Part shown: positions 1-5,984 of the stretch, one piece after another | Layout of the letters: each line of letters opens with the position of its first letter | Position numbering within the stretch: the first letter of the stretch is position 1 | Source: PVC group bacterium | GTDB taxonomy: Bacteria > Verrucomicrobiota > Kiritimatiellia > UBA8416 > PXDI01 | Assembly: GCA_003565095.1 (NCBI GenBank) | Contig: PXDI01000214.1 | Span: forward strand, 1 to 12,013 | Reading direction: 5' to 3' | DNA length: 12,013 nt | Notes under the pieces: generated by a model | Database searches by the model: none | What the model was told of the DNA's origin: nothing | What the model saw: the letters and a program-made list of their open reading frames with translations, nothing else | Program-made: the position numbers and the translations under genes

Positions 1-512
1 AAGTTCTGCGCACAGATTCCATGGATACAAAACGCGTTATGCTGATATGCAGTCTGCCGCTGAATGAAATACTTACTGACTTCCATGACATGATGAAGAG
101 CGCTACCCGCGGATATGCTTCAATGGATTATGAATTGGCCGGCTATCAAGAATCGGATATTGTCAAATTAGATATATTGCTGAATGCCGAACCGGTTGAT
201 GCTTTTTCATCGCTGGTTCACCGTTCACGTGCAGTTGTACGCGGGCGACAGATATGTAAGGCGCTCAAAGAGGAGATTCCCCCGCATATGTTTGCGGTTC
301 CCGTGCAGGCGGCTTTGAACCGTTCGGTTATCGCACGTGAGACAATCCGGGCCTTCCGCAAAGATGTGACAGCAAAACTATACGGCGGCGATATTACCCG
401 CAAGCGCAAGGTGCTTGAGAAGCAGAAGGAAGGCAAAAAGCGGATGAAGCAGTTCGGGCAGGTGCATGTGCCGCAGAAAGCCTTTGTGGCGGTTCTGAAA
501 GGGGATTCATAA
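1..512 (+). CDS. lepA: Elongation factor 4 (LepA), C-terminal part, 5' end cut by window
   Basis: LepA/EF4 is a ribosome-bound translational GTPase that acts on stalled or mistranslocated ribosomes. Only the last ~169 codons are here. The reading frame is open from base 3, and the ATG at 21 is an internal methionine, not the start. The fragment begins near the end of the EF-G-like domain V (LPLNEILTDFHD, then RGYASMDYELAGYQESD). It continues through the LepA-specific C-terminal domain, with VDAFSSLVHRSRAVVRGR, the YGGDITRKRK stretch and the basic KQKEGKKRMKQFG tail. These are hallmarks that separate LepA from EF-G and TypA. The G domain and domains II-III lie outside the window. The stop TAA (510-512) overlaps the lepB ATG by one base, so the two are probably translationally coupled, as in many bacteria. 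Identification is very secure. Confidence 0.95.
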   Translation, partial: VLRTDSMDTKRVMLICSLPLNEILTDFHDMMKSATRGYASMDYELAGYQESDIVKLDILLNAEPVDAFSSLVHRSRAVVRGRQICKALKEEIPPHMFAVPVQAALNRSVIARETIRAFRKDVTAKLYGGDITRKRKVLEKQKEGKKRMKQFGQVHVPQKAFVAVLKGDS

Positions 513-1645
513 TGCGGCGCAATATTGATGCGGGCAGGGGAGGGCTGCAAAATACTTTAAACCGTTTTTTCGGCCGACGCAGATATTTCAAGCAGGCTCA
601 GGAGCTGCTCAGGCATTCGCGCTATACCCGGCAGATGCGTGAAGATATCATGCCGGCTACTCAACTGCAGCAGTTGCGTCAAGCCGAAAGCAGGCTTTTA
701 GAAGCCTTGTCATGCCGCGATACGGCACGGGTTGAACATGCTTTGCATGAACTGGATAATATGCTCGTCCGGATTGTTCCGCACGGTAAATACGAATGGC
801 TGCGTGAAAACTTTGAAGTATTCGTGGTTGCGGTTGCCGTAGCAATGGGGTTGCGGGCTTATATTATTCAACCTTTCAAAATTCCAACAGGATCAATGCA
901 GCCGACTTTATACGGCATTCACACTGATGCCGGGGCCGCGCGCACATGGACAGACAACCCGCCTGTAAGCTGGATGAAATGGCTGATTACCGGCGAGAGC
1001 TACCGTACGGTTACGGCCGGTGAGAGCGGGGTGCTCGGGGCACCCAGGGTGTTTGAGCATGATCCCGCTAATATCGTAATGTACATTGGCCGCCATCCAC
1101 ATCGTATTCCGCGTGACTCAAGGCCGAATTATATGCCGGGAGAATATGTGCGCAAAGGAGATGTTCTTTGGTCCGGACGGGTATGGGCCGGTGACCATGT
1201 TTTTGTTGATAAAATACGCTGGAATTTCAGGAGGCCTTACCGGGGACAGGTTGTGGTTTTTACAACCGACTCAATTCCGACGCTGCCGGACGGAACGCAC
1301 TATATTAAGCGGTTGATCGGCATGCCGGGTGAAGCAATCTCGATTGATCCGCCGAATGTGTTCATTGACGCTGCGCCGCTGCGAGATACCCACGCAGGAA
1401 TCGAGCGTATAGCAACGCAGCAGGAAGGCTATGCGGGATTTGTTCTGCCGGATGATTCAGACGCAGTGTTGCGCAGCCGGCATGACAGGGTTCACTTACG
1501 AGAGACTGAATATTTCACGCTCGGTGACAACACGCAGAACAGTCGCGACAGCCGCTACTGGGGTGCGGTTCCGCAGCGCAACATGGTTGGTCCGGCAATG
1601 CTGGTTTACTGGCCGTTCTCATCGCGTTGGGGAACAATTCATTAG
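512..1645 (+). CDS. lepB: Signal peptidase I with long insert after the catalytic serine
   Basis: LepB is the membrane-bound protease that removes signal peptides from exported proteins. Its Ser/Lys dyad is visible: Ser128 in KIPTGSMQPTL and Lys266 in HYIKRLIGMPGE. The box E motif LGDNTQNSRDSRYWG lies near 337-351. One membrane segment, about residues 101-117, precedes the serine. A ~90-residue charged cytoplasmic N-terminus, probably helical, comes before it. At 377 residues it is longer than a minimal signal peptidase I. In typical members the GD-x-VFV motif follows the serine box within a few residues, but here GDHVFVDK starts near 227, about 95 residues later. Such large insertions are familiar in PVC bacteria. 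The start ATG overlaps the lepA stop, with a strong Shine-Dalgarno AAAGGGG (498-504) seven bases upstream. The gene converges on the gspC-like gene, and I see no clear intrinsic terminator between them. Confidence 0.97.
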   Translation: MRRNIDAGRGGLQNTLNRFFGRRRYFKQAQELLRHSRYTRQMREDIMPATQLQQLRQAESRLLEALSCRDTARVEHALHELDNMLVRIVPHGKYEWLRENFEVFVVAVAVAMGLRAYIIQPFKIPTGSMQPTLYGIHTDAGAARTWTDNPPVSWMKWLITGESYRTVTAGESGVLGAPRVFEHDPANIVMYIGRHPHRIPRDSRPNYMPGEYVRKGDVLWSGRVWAGDHVFVDKIRWNFRRPYRGQVVVFTTDSIPTLPDGTHYIKRLIGMPGEAISIDPPNVFIDAAPLRDTHAGIERIATQQEGYAGFVLPDDSDAVLRSRHDRVHLRETEYFTLGDNTQNSRDSRYWGAVPQRNMVGPAMLVYWPFSSRWGTIH

Positions 1646-1794
1646 TTGAAATTAGCCATAGTACCAGAGCGTTGCACTCCTTAGGTCACGTCGCATAATA
1701 TATCTTATGTCTACTAACGAATGGCGGCGGGCGCTATATATTGTATTTTTGGATGTTAGCATCCGTAATGATGCCCAATGATAAACAAAGCTGA
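1646..1794. other. Convergent intergenic gap, no gene or clear terminator
   Basis: This gap lies between the lepB stop and the gspC-like stop. It contains two small overlapping palindromes that cannot form together: GGATG/CATCC at 1751-1764 and GCATC/GATGC at 1759-1774. Neither is followed by a T tract on either strand, so they are weak terminator candidates. I see no open reading frame with a ribosome binding site. Confidence 0.5.
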
Positions 1795-2706
1795 TTATTC
1801 AGGTTGCTGTACCTGATAGATCAGTTTCTCGATACGCCCGTCACGCTCAACGTCCAGTACGAAGATGTTTGCTCGATCGGCGACAAATTCCCGGATGAAA
1901 TGTTCCGCGCGCCGGCGGTTGCTCATCTCGACTGAATTAACCGCACGCACAATATCGTCCTCTTGCAAGCCAACTGCGGCAAAGAAATCGGCTTCGCCTT
2001 CGACCATTAGACGGTAACCTTCAATTGCGTTGTCGTCGGTGTAAACGGGCTTCATTGAATCAAAAACAGCAACTAGGCGCGCCGGTTCATCGCGCAGTTC
2101 GGCATAGTACTCAAGCAGTCTCTGCCGATCAAAATACCAGCGGTTCTGCGCCACCTGTTTTCCGCCAAAACGGGCAGGGGGCGTCTCTGCTCCGTCAGTT
2201 TCATTCAGGCGCGATCCATCCCCCTCCCCTGCCCTGCGTCCTTGAAAAACCAGTCTTAACTCAATCCGGCCCTGCGGGGTAAGCAATGTGGCTGCATCAC
2301 GTGTTATTCGCTCAACCTTACTGTCTTCGGCAAGTATATCGCCTTCAGAAACGATCACCTGAATACCGGAAGTTGAGTCATCGATTACCGCCCGGCGCTG
2401 GTCATCAAGTCCACCATAAACGAGAAAAGTACCGGCCAGGCGGTAGCGTAACGGCAAGCGAGACCGTTCGACCGAATGATGCGGAACAAATACAGCACTC
2501 CATTCTCCGGGATATTCATAGCTGAGGGAATCATTCATATCGAATGATTGTGCTGTTAACTGGACCTCCGGGCGGCGTGTGGCAATCAGCTCGTTAATCG
2601 ACTGATAAAAACCTATGCCGCGGAATAAAGCCAAAGCGGCCGCAACTGCAAGCACCGCAATAACGCGGTTGCCGTAATCAGTAATAACGTGACGAAACGG
2701 AATCAT
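1795..2706 (-). CDS. gspC: GspC-like type II secretion protein (membrane anchor, HR-like region, PDZ)
   Basis: GspC is the inner-membrane clamp of the type II secretion system that contacts the outer-membrane secretin GspD. The 303-residue protein has the family's order of parts. A single N-terminal membrane segment lies at about residues 14-30. A homology-region-like beta domain follows at about 88-155 (AGTFLVYGG, then RRAVIDD, EGDIL and LLTPQGRIEL). A C-terminal PDZ domain spans about 228-298 (EGYRLMVEGEADFFAAVGL, then DDIVRAVNSVEM). No other gsp gene is in the window, so it would be an orphan of a dispersed system. A different membrane-anchored PDZ protein is possible. The ATG start is unusual because it lies inside the conserved 3' end of rnpB and has no Shine-Dalgarno. 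The next possible start (GTG, codon 18) would cut into the membrane segment, so I keep the ATG. The fold assignment is by eye. Confidence 0.66.
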   Translation of the reverse strand: MIPFRHVITDYGNRVIAVLAVAAALALFRGIGFYQSINELIATRRPEVQLTAQSFDMNDSLSYEYPGEWSAVFVPHHSVERSRLPLRYRLAGTFLVYGGLDDQRRAVIDDSTSGIQVIVSEGDILAEDSKVERITRDAATLLTPQGRIELRLVFQGRRAGEGDGSRLNETDGAETPPARFGGKQVAQNRWYFDRQRLLEYYAELRDEPARLVAVFDSMKPVYTDDNAIEGYRLMVEGEADFFAAVGLQEDDIVRAVNSVEMSNRRRAEHFIREFVADRANIFVLDVERDGRIEKLIYQVQQPE

Positions 2707-3056
2707 AAGCCGGATTCTGTTTTATTTTCGGTCATTTATCTACGCGATCTACCCGGAACGGTACAGCGGAACAAGTCCGTCTGCGTGAGCGGGCCGCTCC
2801 CGTCCCCTATTTGATCTTGCTCCGGGCGGGGTTTGCCATGCCCCCTTGATTACTCGCGGGGCGGTGGTCTCTTACACCACCATTTCACCCTTACTCCGGA
2901 CAAGCCGGAGCGGTATTCTTTCTGTTGCACTTTCCATCCGCAATGCTTACACATTGCGCCTCCCGATTCAGCACCGGGACGCCCTGCCCTGCGGAGTCCG
3001 GACTTTCCTCCACGGAAAATAAATTCCGCAGCGACCGATCGTCCCGTTCCGCCACG
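2688..3056 (-). ncRNA. rnpB: RNase P RNA, bacterial A-type
   Basis: This is the catalytic RNA that trims tRNA 5' leaders. Read on the minus strand, all universal segments appear in order. They are GAGGAAAGTCCGGACTCC (P4 5' strand), AGGGTGAAATGG followed by GTAAGAGACCACC, GGCAAACCCC, CAAATAGGGG, AGATAAATGACCG and finally ACAGAATCCGGCTTAT. P2 is CGGTC/GACCG, and P3 is a short simple hairpin. The ends are set by P1, where 3042-3056 pairs with 2688-2702 over 15 bp with three G-U pairs. P1 may extend to 18 bp into the upstream stop codon. Mature length is therefore about 369 nt; exact ends are inferred. The 5' end directly follows the zinc-ribbon gene's stop, and the 3' end runs into codons 2-6 of the gspC-like gene. 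The L15 region appears to lack the usual GGU. Confidence 0.97.
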
Positions 3057-3752
3057 TCAATCAGAATATAACATCCTGCCGCAGAAATTGCACGAAATCA
3101 TTAAGTCATCTTTGCGCGTATCATGACTGACTGACGGAGGCAGGCGCATGTGGCATCCGCCGCAAATACTGTCGGTAACCCTGACCAGCGGCGGGAAACG
3201 GCGTTCCCGCAGTCTTTCGTACTCCTGCAACCATTCTTCGGTAATTCCTTCAAGCGCTTCCTGGCGTTTCTCTTGCGCCTGATCAAGCCTTGCCTGCATT
3301 TGGGCAGCGCGTTCATCTAAACGTTCTGTATCAACCTTGATTTCACGCTCTTTAGCTTCCAATGCCGCTTTTCCTGCCTTGATCCGTTCACGAGCGGCTT
3401 CAACTTTTTCCATCACCTCGAGCTCACGGTCTTCCTGGAGACGGATTTTCTGCTGAATCACTTCGATCTCATTTGTCAGCGCTTTAAATGCCTCGTTGGT
3501 CTTAATCTCCATCTGCTGCTGACGTAGCTTGGTAATCTGCTGCTTATGGGTCTCAATCTCCAGCTCAACCTGCTTAATGGCGGCCTGCGCAGCCTTTTGA
3601 GCTTCCTCTGCCGCGACAAGCTCGGCCTGTTCATCAGCCAGTCTTTTGAGTTCCTCTTTTTTTCTGGCCGGAATGTCCTGGAGTTCCTTTTCCAGTTCGC
3701 GAATATCTGTATCAATTTCCTGAACACTCAGCAGCTTTTGTATCTGACTCAC
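3057..3752 (-). CDS. Coiled-coil C4 zinc-ribbon protein (CT398/CdsZ, HP0958/FlgZ-like family)
   Basis: This 231-residue protein is almost entirely a charged helical hairpin (about residues 10-185, rich in E, K, Q and A) capped by a C-terminal zinc ribbon. The ribbon has two CxxC pairs, Cys197/Cys200 in ICGGCHMRLPP and Cys221/Cys224 in ISCNFCGRMLY. This is the architecture of the DUF164/zf-RING_7 family. In Helicobacter, HP0958 links RpoN and flagellar export. In Chlamydia, CT398 (CdsZ) has been reported to contact sigma54 and the type III export apparatus. Whether this protein does either is unknown. Translation starts at GTG (3752), supported by AAGGGG (3759-3764) six bases upstream and by a good promoter further up. 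Its TGA abuts the RNase P RNA gene with no gap, so both can share a transcript. The family call is firm, the function is not. Confidence 0.85.
   Translation of the reverse strand: MSQIQKLLSVQEIDTDIRELEKELQDIPARKKEELKRLADEQAELVAAEEAQKAAQAAIKQVELEIETHKQQITKLRQQQMEIKTNEAFKALTNEIEVIQQKIRLQEDRELEVMEKVEAARERIKAGKAALEAKEREIKVDTERLDERAAQMQARLDQAQEKRQEALEGITEEWLQEYERLRERRFPPLVRVTDSICGGCHMRLPPSVSHDTRKDDLMISCNFCGRMLYSD
3065..3070 (-). promoter_or_regulatory. Possible -10 box for rnpB
   Basis: On the minus strand a TATATT hexamer lies eight bases before the predicted RNase P RNA 5' end, the right distance for a -10 element. It sits inside the last codons of the zinc-ribbon gene. The candidate -35 seventeen bases further upstream (GTGCAA) is poor, so this is tentative. 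It would allow rnpB to be transcribed independently of the gene upstream. Confidence 0.3.
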
Positions 3753-3758
3753 TAAAGA

Positions 3759-3764
3759 CCCCTT
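3759..3764 (-). promoter_or_regulatory. Shine-Dalgarno supporting the GTG start of the zinc-ribbon gene
   Basis: On the minus strand AAGGGG lies six bases upstream of the GTG at 3752. This strong, well-spaced site decides for the GTG start, since the next methionine is far into the coiled coil. Confidence 0.7.
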
Positions 3765-3803
3765 ATGCGATTGGTTGCTCTATCTGTTTACATGTGAGTT
3801 GTA

Positions 3804-3833
3804 AAAATACCCCAGATATGCGGCTTATGTCAA
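3804..3833 (-). promoter_or_regulatory. Sigma70-type promoter for the zinc-ribbon/rnpB/gspC-like unit
   Basis: On the minus strand a perfect TTGACA (-35, 3828-3833) is followed by an 18-base spacer and TATTTT (-10, 3804-3809). Transcription would start near 3797, giving a leader of roughly 45 bases before the GTG start. A second TGTTGAC copy lies 30 bases further upstream and may be chance. The promoter lies in the 125-base gap after the HAD-Sua5 gene, in which I see no terminator, so read-through from that gene is also possible. Confidence 0.55.
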
Positions 3834-3877
3834 CACATCTGCGGTCTATGACTACAACGTCAACAGTTTCAATCCTA

Positions 3878-5416
3878 TCAGAATGCGATTTTTTGTCCGG
3901 CGGCGCGTTTTAAACGGTCATTAATGGCAACTCCCAAGCCGTTATCCGGCACCAGTTCTGCATATAGTAGATCATAATTGTCTGCATCAAGTTTACGCAG
4001 AAGCGCAAACAAGCGTTGGGCGGATTCTGTCAAATTCCCGTCAGGTGAAAGAATCTCCACCGCGGAAAAACCGTGAGGAACTGTTGTTTTCTGCTTATCG
4101 GCCAGCAGTAAAGCACAGCGCCGGCCGTCCGGCGGCGGTGCGGGAACATCCGCTCCGTTCTCAATCAGGAGCAACGGGGTTGCCGGTGAATAATGCCTTT
4201 CAAGCATTCCCGGTGCCTGAGGATAATCATCCTTCGATAGCAGGTGCGGGATCATCCGGGGCCGACATCCGCAAGCCTCCTCCAGCATTTCGGGACTGAT
4301 GCCGCCGGGCCGCAGTATTACGGGCAGACCGGAGTCTTCAAAAGCAACGATTGTTGACTCAATCCCCACACGGCATTTGCCTCCGTCAAGAATCATATCG
4401 ATATCATTGCCCAGGCTGTCCTGCACATGCTGCGCGCAGGTGGGGCTGATGCAACCGAACCGGTTGGCACTGGGAGCGGCCAGAGGCACACCGCATTTAT
4501 CGAGCAGTTCTTTTGCCAGCGGATGGTCAGGCATACGCAATGCCACAGTATCCAGACCGGATGTGACGATATCAGGAATCAGTTCGCTGCGCGGTACTAC
4601 AATTGTCAATGGTCCCGGCCAGCATGTGTCAACCAGTCTGACTGCAGTATCAGGAATATCACGAGCCAGCCGATCCAACCATGCAATATCCGGCAAATGT
4701 ACTATAAGCGGATCAAAGTGCGGACGTTGTTTTGCGGCGAACACTTTAGCGACAGCGCATGGATCAAGAGCATTGGCGGCCAGTCCGTAAACTGTTTCGG
4801 TTGGAAATGCGACAATACCGCCACGGCGCAGAAGATGCGCGGCCTGCTCTGTATTGGTCAACTCCCCTGCCCTGCCGGTTTCATCCAGTATCATGTCCGC
4901 AGCATCTGACAGGCAGGCTGCAACGATACGATCACCGTCACCAAGTTCAGCTATATGCCTGATTCCATGACCTGTCAAAAGATAAACACCGCAACCGCCG
5001 GCAGCAATCGCCGTTTCAACATCATGCGGATGATCACCTAACACATAAGACCTCTTCAGATCAATCCCGTAGCGCTCAGCGGCCACCTCAAGGTAATATG
5101 GCGAAGGCTTCCTGCATTTGCATTCATCAGATTTGTCATGCGGGCAGACAAAAACATCATCGACGGCAATACCTTCGTCTTGTAATACGTTAACAACGTG
5201 TTTGTTCACCCGTTGGACATCATGCATTGTGATTGTCCCTTTTGACACACCGGACTGATTTGTTATCAGGAATAAGCGGAACTTTGCATTCAGCCGGCGC
5301 AAACTCTCAAAGGTGTCTGAGAAAAAGACAACATCCTCAACACGTGACAAATCACCGCGATCTTCAATAATAGTACCATCGCGATCGAGAAAAACAGCTA
5401 TATCTGACCTACTCAT
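3878..5416 (-). CDS. Fusion: GmhB-like HAD phosphatase plus Sua5-type L-threonylcarbamoyladenylate synthase
   Basis: One uninterrupted 512-residue frame carries two enzymes. Residues ~1-175 are an HAD-IIIA phosphatase close to heptose-bisphosphate phosphatase GmhB. It has FLDRDGT with Asp11 and Asp13, TNQSGVSKG, a zinc site CPH...CKCRKP (Cys91, His93, Cys99, Cys101) and GDHPHD. Residues ~190-382 are a YrdC domain (PTETVYGLAANA, KQRP, PGPLTIVVP, APSANRFG, GIESTIV, LRPGGIS), which makes threonylcarbamoyl-AMP for t6A37 of ANN-decoding tRNAs. Residues ~402-512 are the Sua5 C-terminal domain, opened by the PGMLERHYSPATP linker. Both halves look complete. I chose the ATG at 5416, because the frame also opens at TTG 5455 (13 codons longer) but with no convincing Shine-Dalgarno. 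The substrate of the phosphatase half is uncertain. The gene is divergent from tRNA-Phe and points toward the zinc-ribbon gene. Confidence 0.92.
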   Translation of the reverse strand: MSRSDIAVFLDRDGTIIEDRGDLSRVEDVVFFSDTFESLRRLNAKFRLFLITNQSGVSKGTITMHDVQRVNKHVVNVLQDEGIAVDDVFVCPHDKSDECKCRKPSPYYLEVAAERYGIDLKRSYVLGDHPHDVETAIAAGGCGVYLLTGHGIRHIAELGDGDRIVAACLSDAADMILDETGRAGELTNTEQAAHLLRRGGIVAFPTETVYGLAANALDPCAVAKVFAAKQRPHFDPLIVHLPDIAWLDRLARDIPDTAVRLVDTCWPGPLTIVVPRSELIPDIVTSGLDTVALRMPDHPLAKELLDKCGVPLAAPSANRFGCISPTCAQHVQDSLGNDIDMILDGGKCRVGIESTIVAFEDSGLPVILRPGGISPEMLEEACGCRPRMIPHLLSKDDYPQAPGMLERHYSPATPLLLIENGADVPAPPPDGRRCALLLADKQKTTVPHGFSAVEILSPDGNLTESAQRLFALLRKLDADNYDLLYAELVPDNGLGVAINDRLKRAAGQKIAF

Positions 5417-5550
5417 ATCAGGCCGGAAGATAATGCATAAATGATCTGCGCTCAATCCATAAAAGCAAATTTAATTAAAAGCTTGTCATGAGAGCGCTTA
5501 AATGCGATGTTTCTGGTCCGTTATTTTCAAGAAGCGGAGTGGCAGGCTAA

Positions 5551-5625
<75 letters not shown>

Positions 5626-5626
<1 letters not shown>

Positions 5627-5660
5627 GCCTTCGCTCGCAGCATAGCGGAGAGCGAAGGCT
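5626..5660. repeat. Palindrome abutting the tRNA-Phe 3' end
   Basis: AGCCTTCGCTC (5626-5636) pairs perfectly with GAGCGAAGGCT (5650-5660) around a 13-base loop. It begins at the last base of the tRNA CCA. No T tract follows, so it is not a canonical intrinsic terminator. The form resembles a dispersed intergenic palindromic repeat, but only one copy is in the window. Confidence 0.7.
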
Positions 5661-5666
5661 GCCCGC

Positions 5667-5704
5667 CGTAGCCCAGCCCGTAGGGGTGGCGAAGGAGGGC
5701 TACG
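5667..5704. repeat. Second GC-rich palindrome downstream of tRNA-Phe
   Basis: CGTAGCCC (5667-5674) pairs perfectly with GGGCTACG (5697-5704). The 22-base loop carries GGCGAAGG, which echoes the stem of the preceding palindrome. CTCGCAGC at 5634-5641 is also complementary to GCTGCGAG at 5721-5728, so 5626-5728 may be one compound repeat unit. A short palindrome CTGGC-AA-GCCAG follows at 5736-5747. Confidence 0.55.
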
Positions 5705-5780
5705 CATAATCTTTATTTCCGCTGCGAGACTACGCCTGGCAAGCCAGCATTGATCTAACCGGAATTATTTTCAACCACCT

Positions 5781-5822
5781 GTTCACTGCGTTCACTGAAG
5801 CACACAGAGAGCACGGAGGAGG
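5781..5822. repeat. Possible remnant of a dispersed CACAGAG/GCACGGAG-type repeat
   Basis: GTTCACTG occurs twice nine bases apart (5781-5788 and 5790-5797). It is followed by a stretch reading GCACACAGAGAGCACGGAGG. Sequences of this CACAGAG...GCACGGAG style are, from memory, common as intergenic repeats in environmental bacterial genomes. Only one copy is present here, so its repeat status is an inference. Confidence 0.35.
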
Positions 5823-5830
5823 ATATCAAA

Positions 5831-5899
5831 TTGCAATGTGGTAAATTACTTAGCATTAATAATGCTCTAAGTCATATTGAAAAAGGTATCTGTCAGTAG
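5831..5899 (+). CDS. Possible 22-codon leader reading frame
   Basis: A TTG codon at 5831 lies eight bases after a strong purine run, GGAGGAGG (5815-5822), and opens 22 codons ending in TAG at 5897-5899. The stop touches the first base of the downstream hairpin pair. The predicted peptide (about MQCGKLLSINNALS...) resembles nothing I know and has no run of regulatory codons. The purine run may belong to a decayed repeat, so chance is likely. Confidence 0.15.
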   Translation: MQCGKLLSINNALSHIEKGICQ

Positions 5900-5958
5900 G
5901 TATGCCCCAGTCCCTTGGGGCATACCAGAGGGGTACCTCAAGGGACTGAGGCACCCTT
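5899..5958 (+). promoter_or_regulatory. Paired hairpins with exactly complementary 8-base loops
   Basis: Hairpin 1 is GGTATGCCCC (5899-5908), loop AGTCCCTT, then GGGGCATACC (5917-5926), a perfect 10-bp stem. Hairpin 2 runs 5929-5939 with 5948-5958. It has 11 positions with one A-C mismatch and one G-U, and its loop is AAGGGACT (5940-5947). The two loops are exact reverse complements. The RNA could therefore form a kissing-loop complex, or an alternative duplex of CAGTCCCTTG with CAAGGGACTG. The pair ends 26 bases before the QueG-like ATG. An inverted REP-like repeat pair is the main alternative. No T tract follows. Confidence 0.6.
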
Positions 5959-5984
5959 AACCGGAGACAAGGTAAAAGGCTATT

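Larger units (their letters stand above)
5627..5984. other. Intergenic region of 358 bases: palindromes and structured leader, no convincing gene
   Basis: Between tRNA-Phe and the QueG-like gene I find no supported gene. In order the region holds two GC-rich palindromes, a GTTCACTG direct repeat with a CACAGAGAGCACGGAGG-like stretch, a short A+T-rich hairpin (ACTTAG 5848-5853 with CTAAGT 5867-5872), a possible 22-codon reading frame (5831-5899) and the paired hairpins at 5899-5958. I see no strong promoter for the QueG-like gene; TTGAAA near 5878 has only a poor -10 partner. Confidence 0.6.

Noticed and set aside
21..512. Stand-alone 163-residue protein starting at ATG 21
   Set aside because: The frame is open upstream to the window edge and the sequence is the C-terminal part of LepA, so the ATG is internal.
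1751..1774. Bidirectional terminator between lepB and the gspC-like gene
   Set aside because: The stems are only 5 bp, mutually exclusive, and lack a following T tract on either strand.
2833..3126. 97-codon plus-strand reading frame
   Set aside because: It is antisense to RNase P RNA, and its composition follows from that RNA.
4299..4909. Two plus-strand reading frames of about 160 codons
   Set aside because: Both are antisense to the Sua5 half of the fusion gene, whose motifs are clear on the minus strand.
5417..5455. TTG start giving a 13-residue longer HAD-Sua5 protein
   Set aside because: No convincing Shine-Dalgarno, and the HAD domain begins just after the ATG at 5416; the extension cannot be fully excluded.
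5483..5527. Promoter for tRNA-Phe (TTGTCA with GATGTT, or TATTTT near 5522)
   Set aside because: No pair of hexamers with good match and spacing; too weak to report as a feature.
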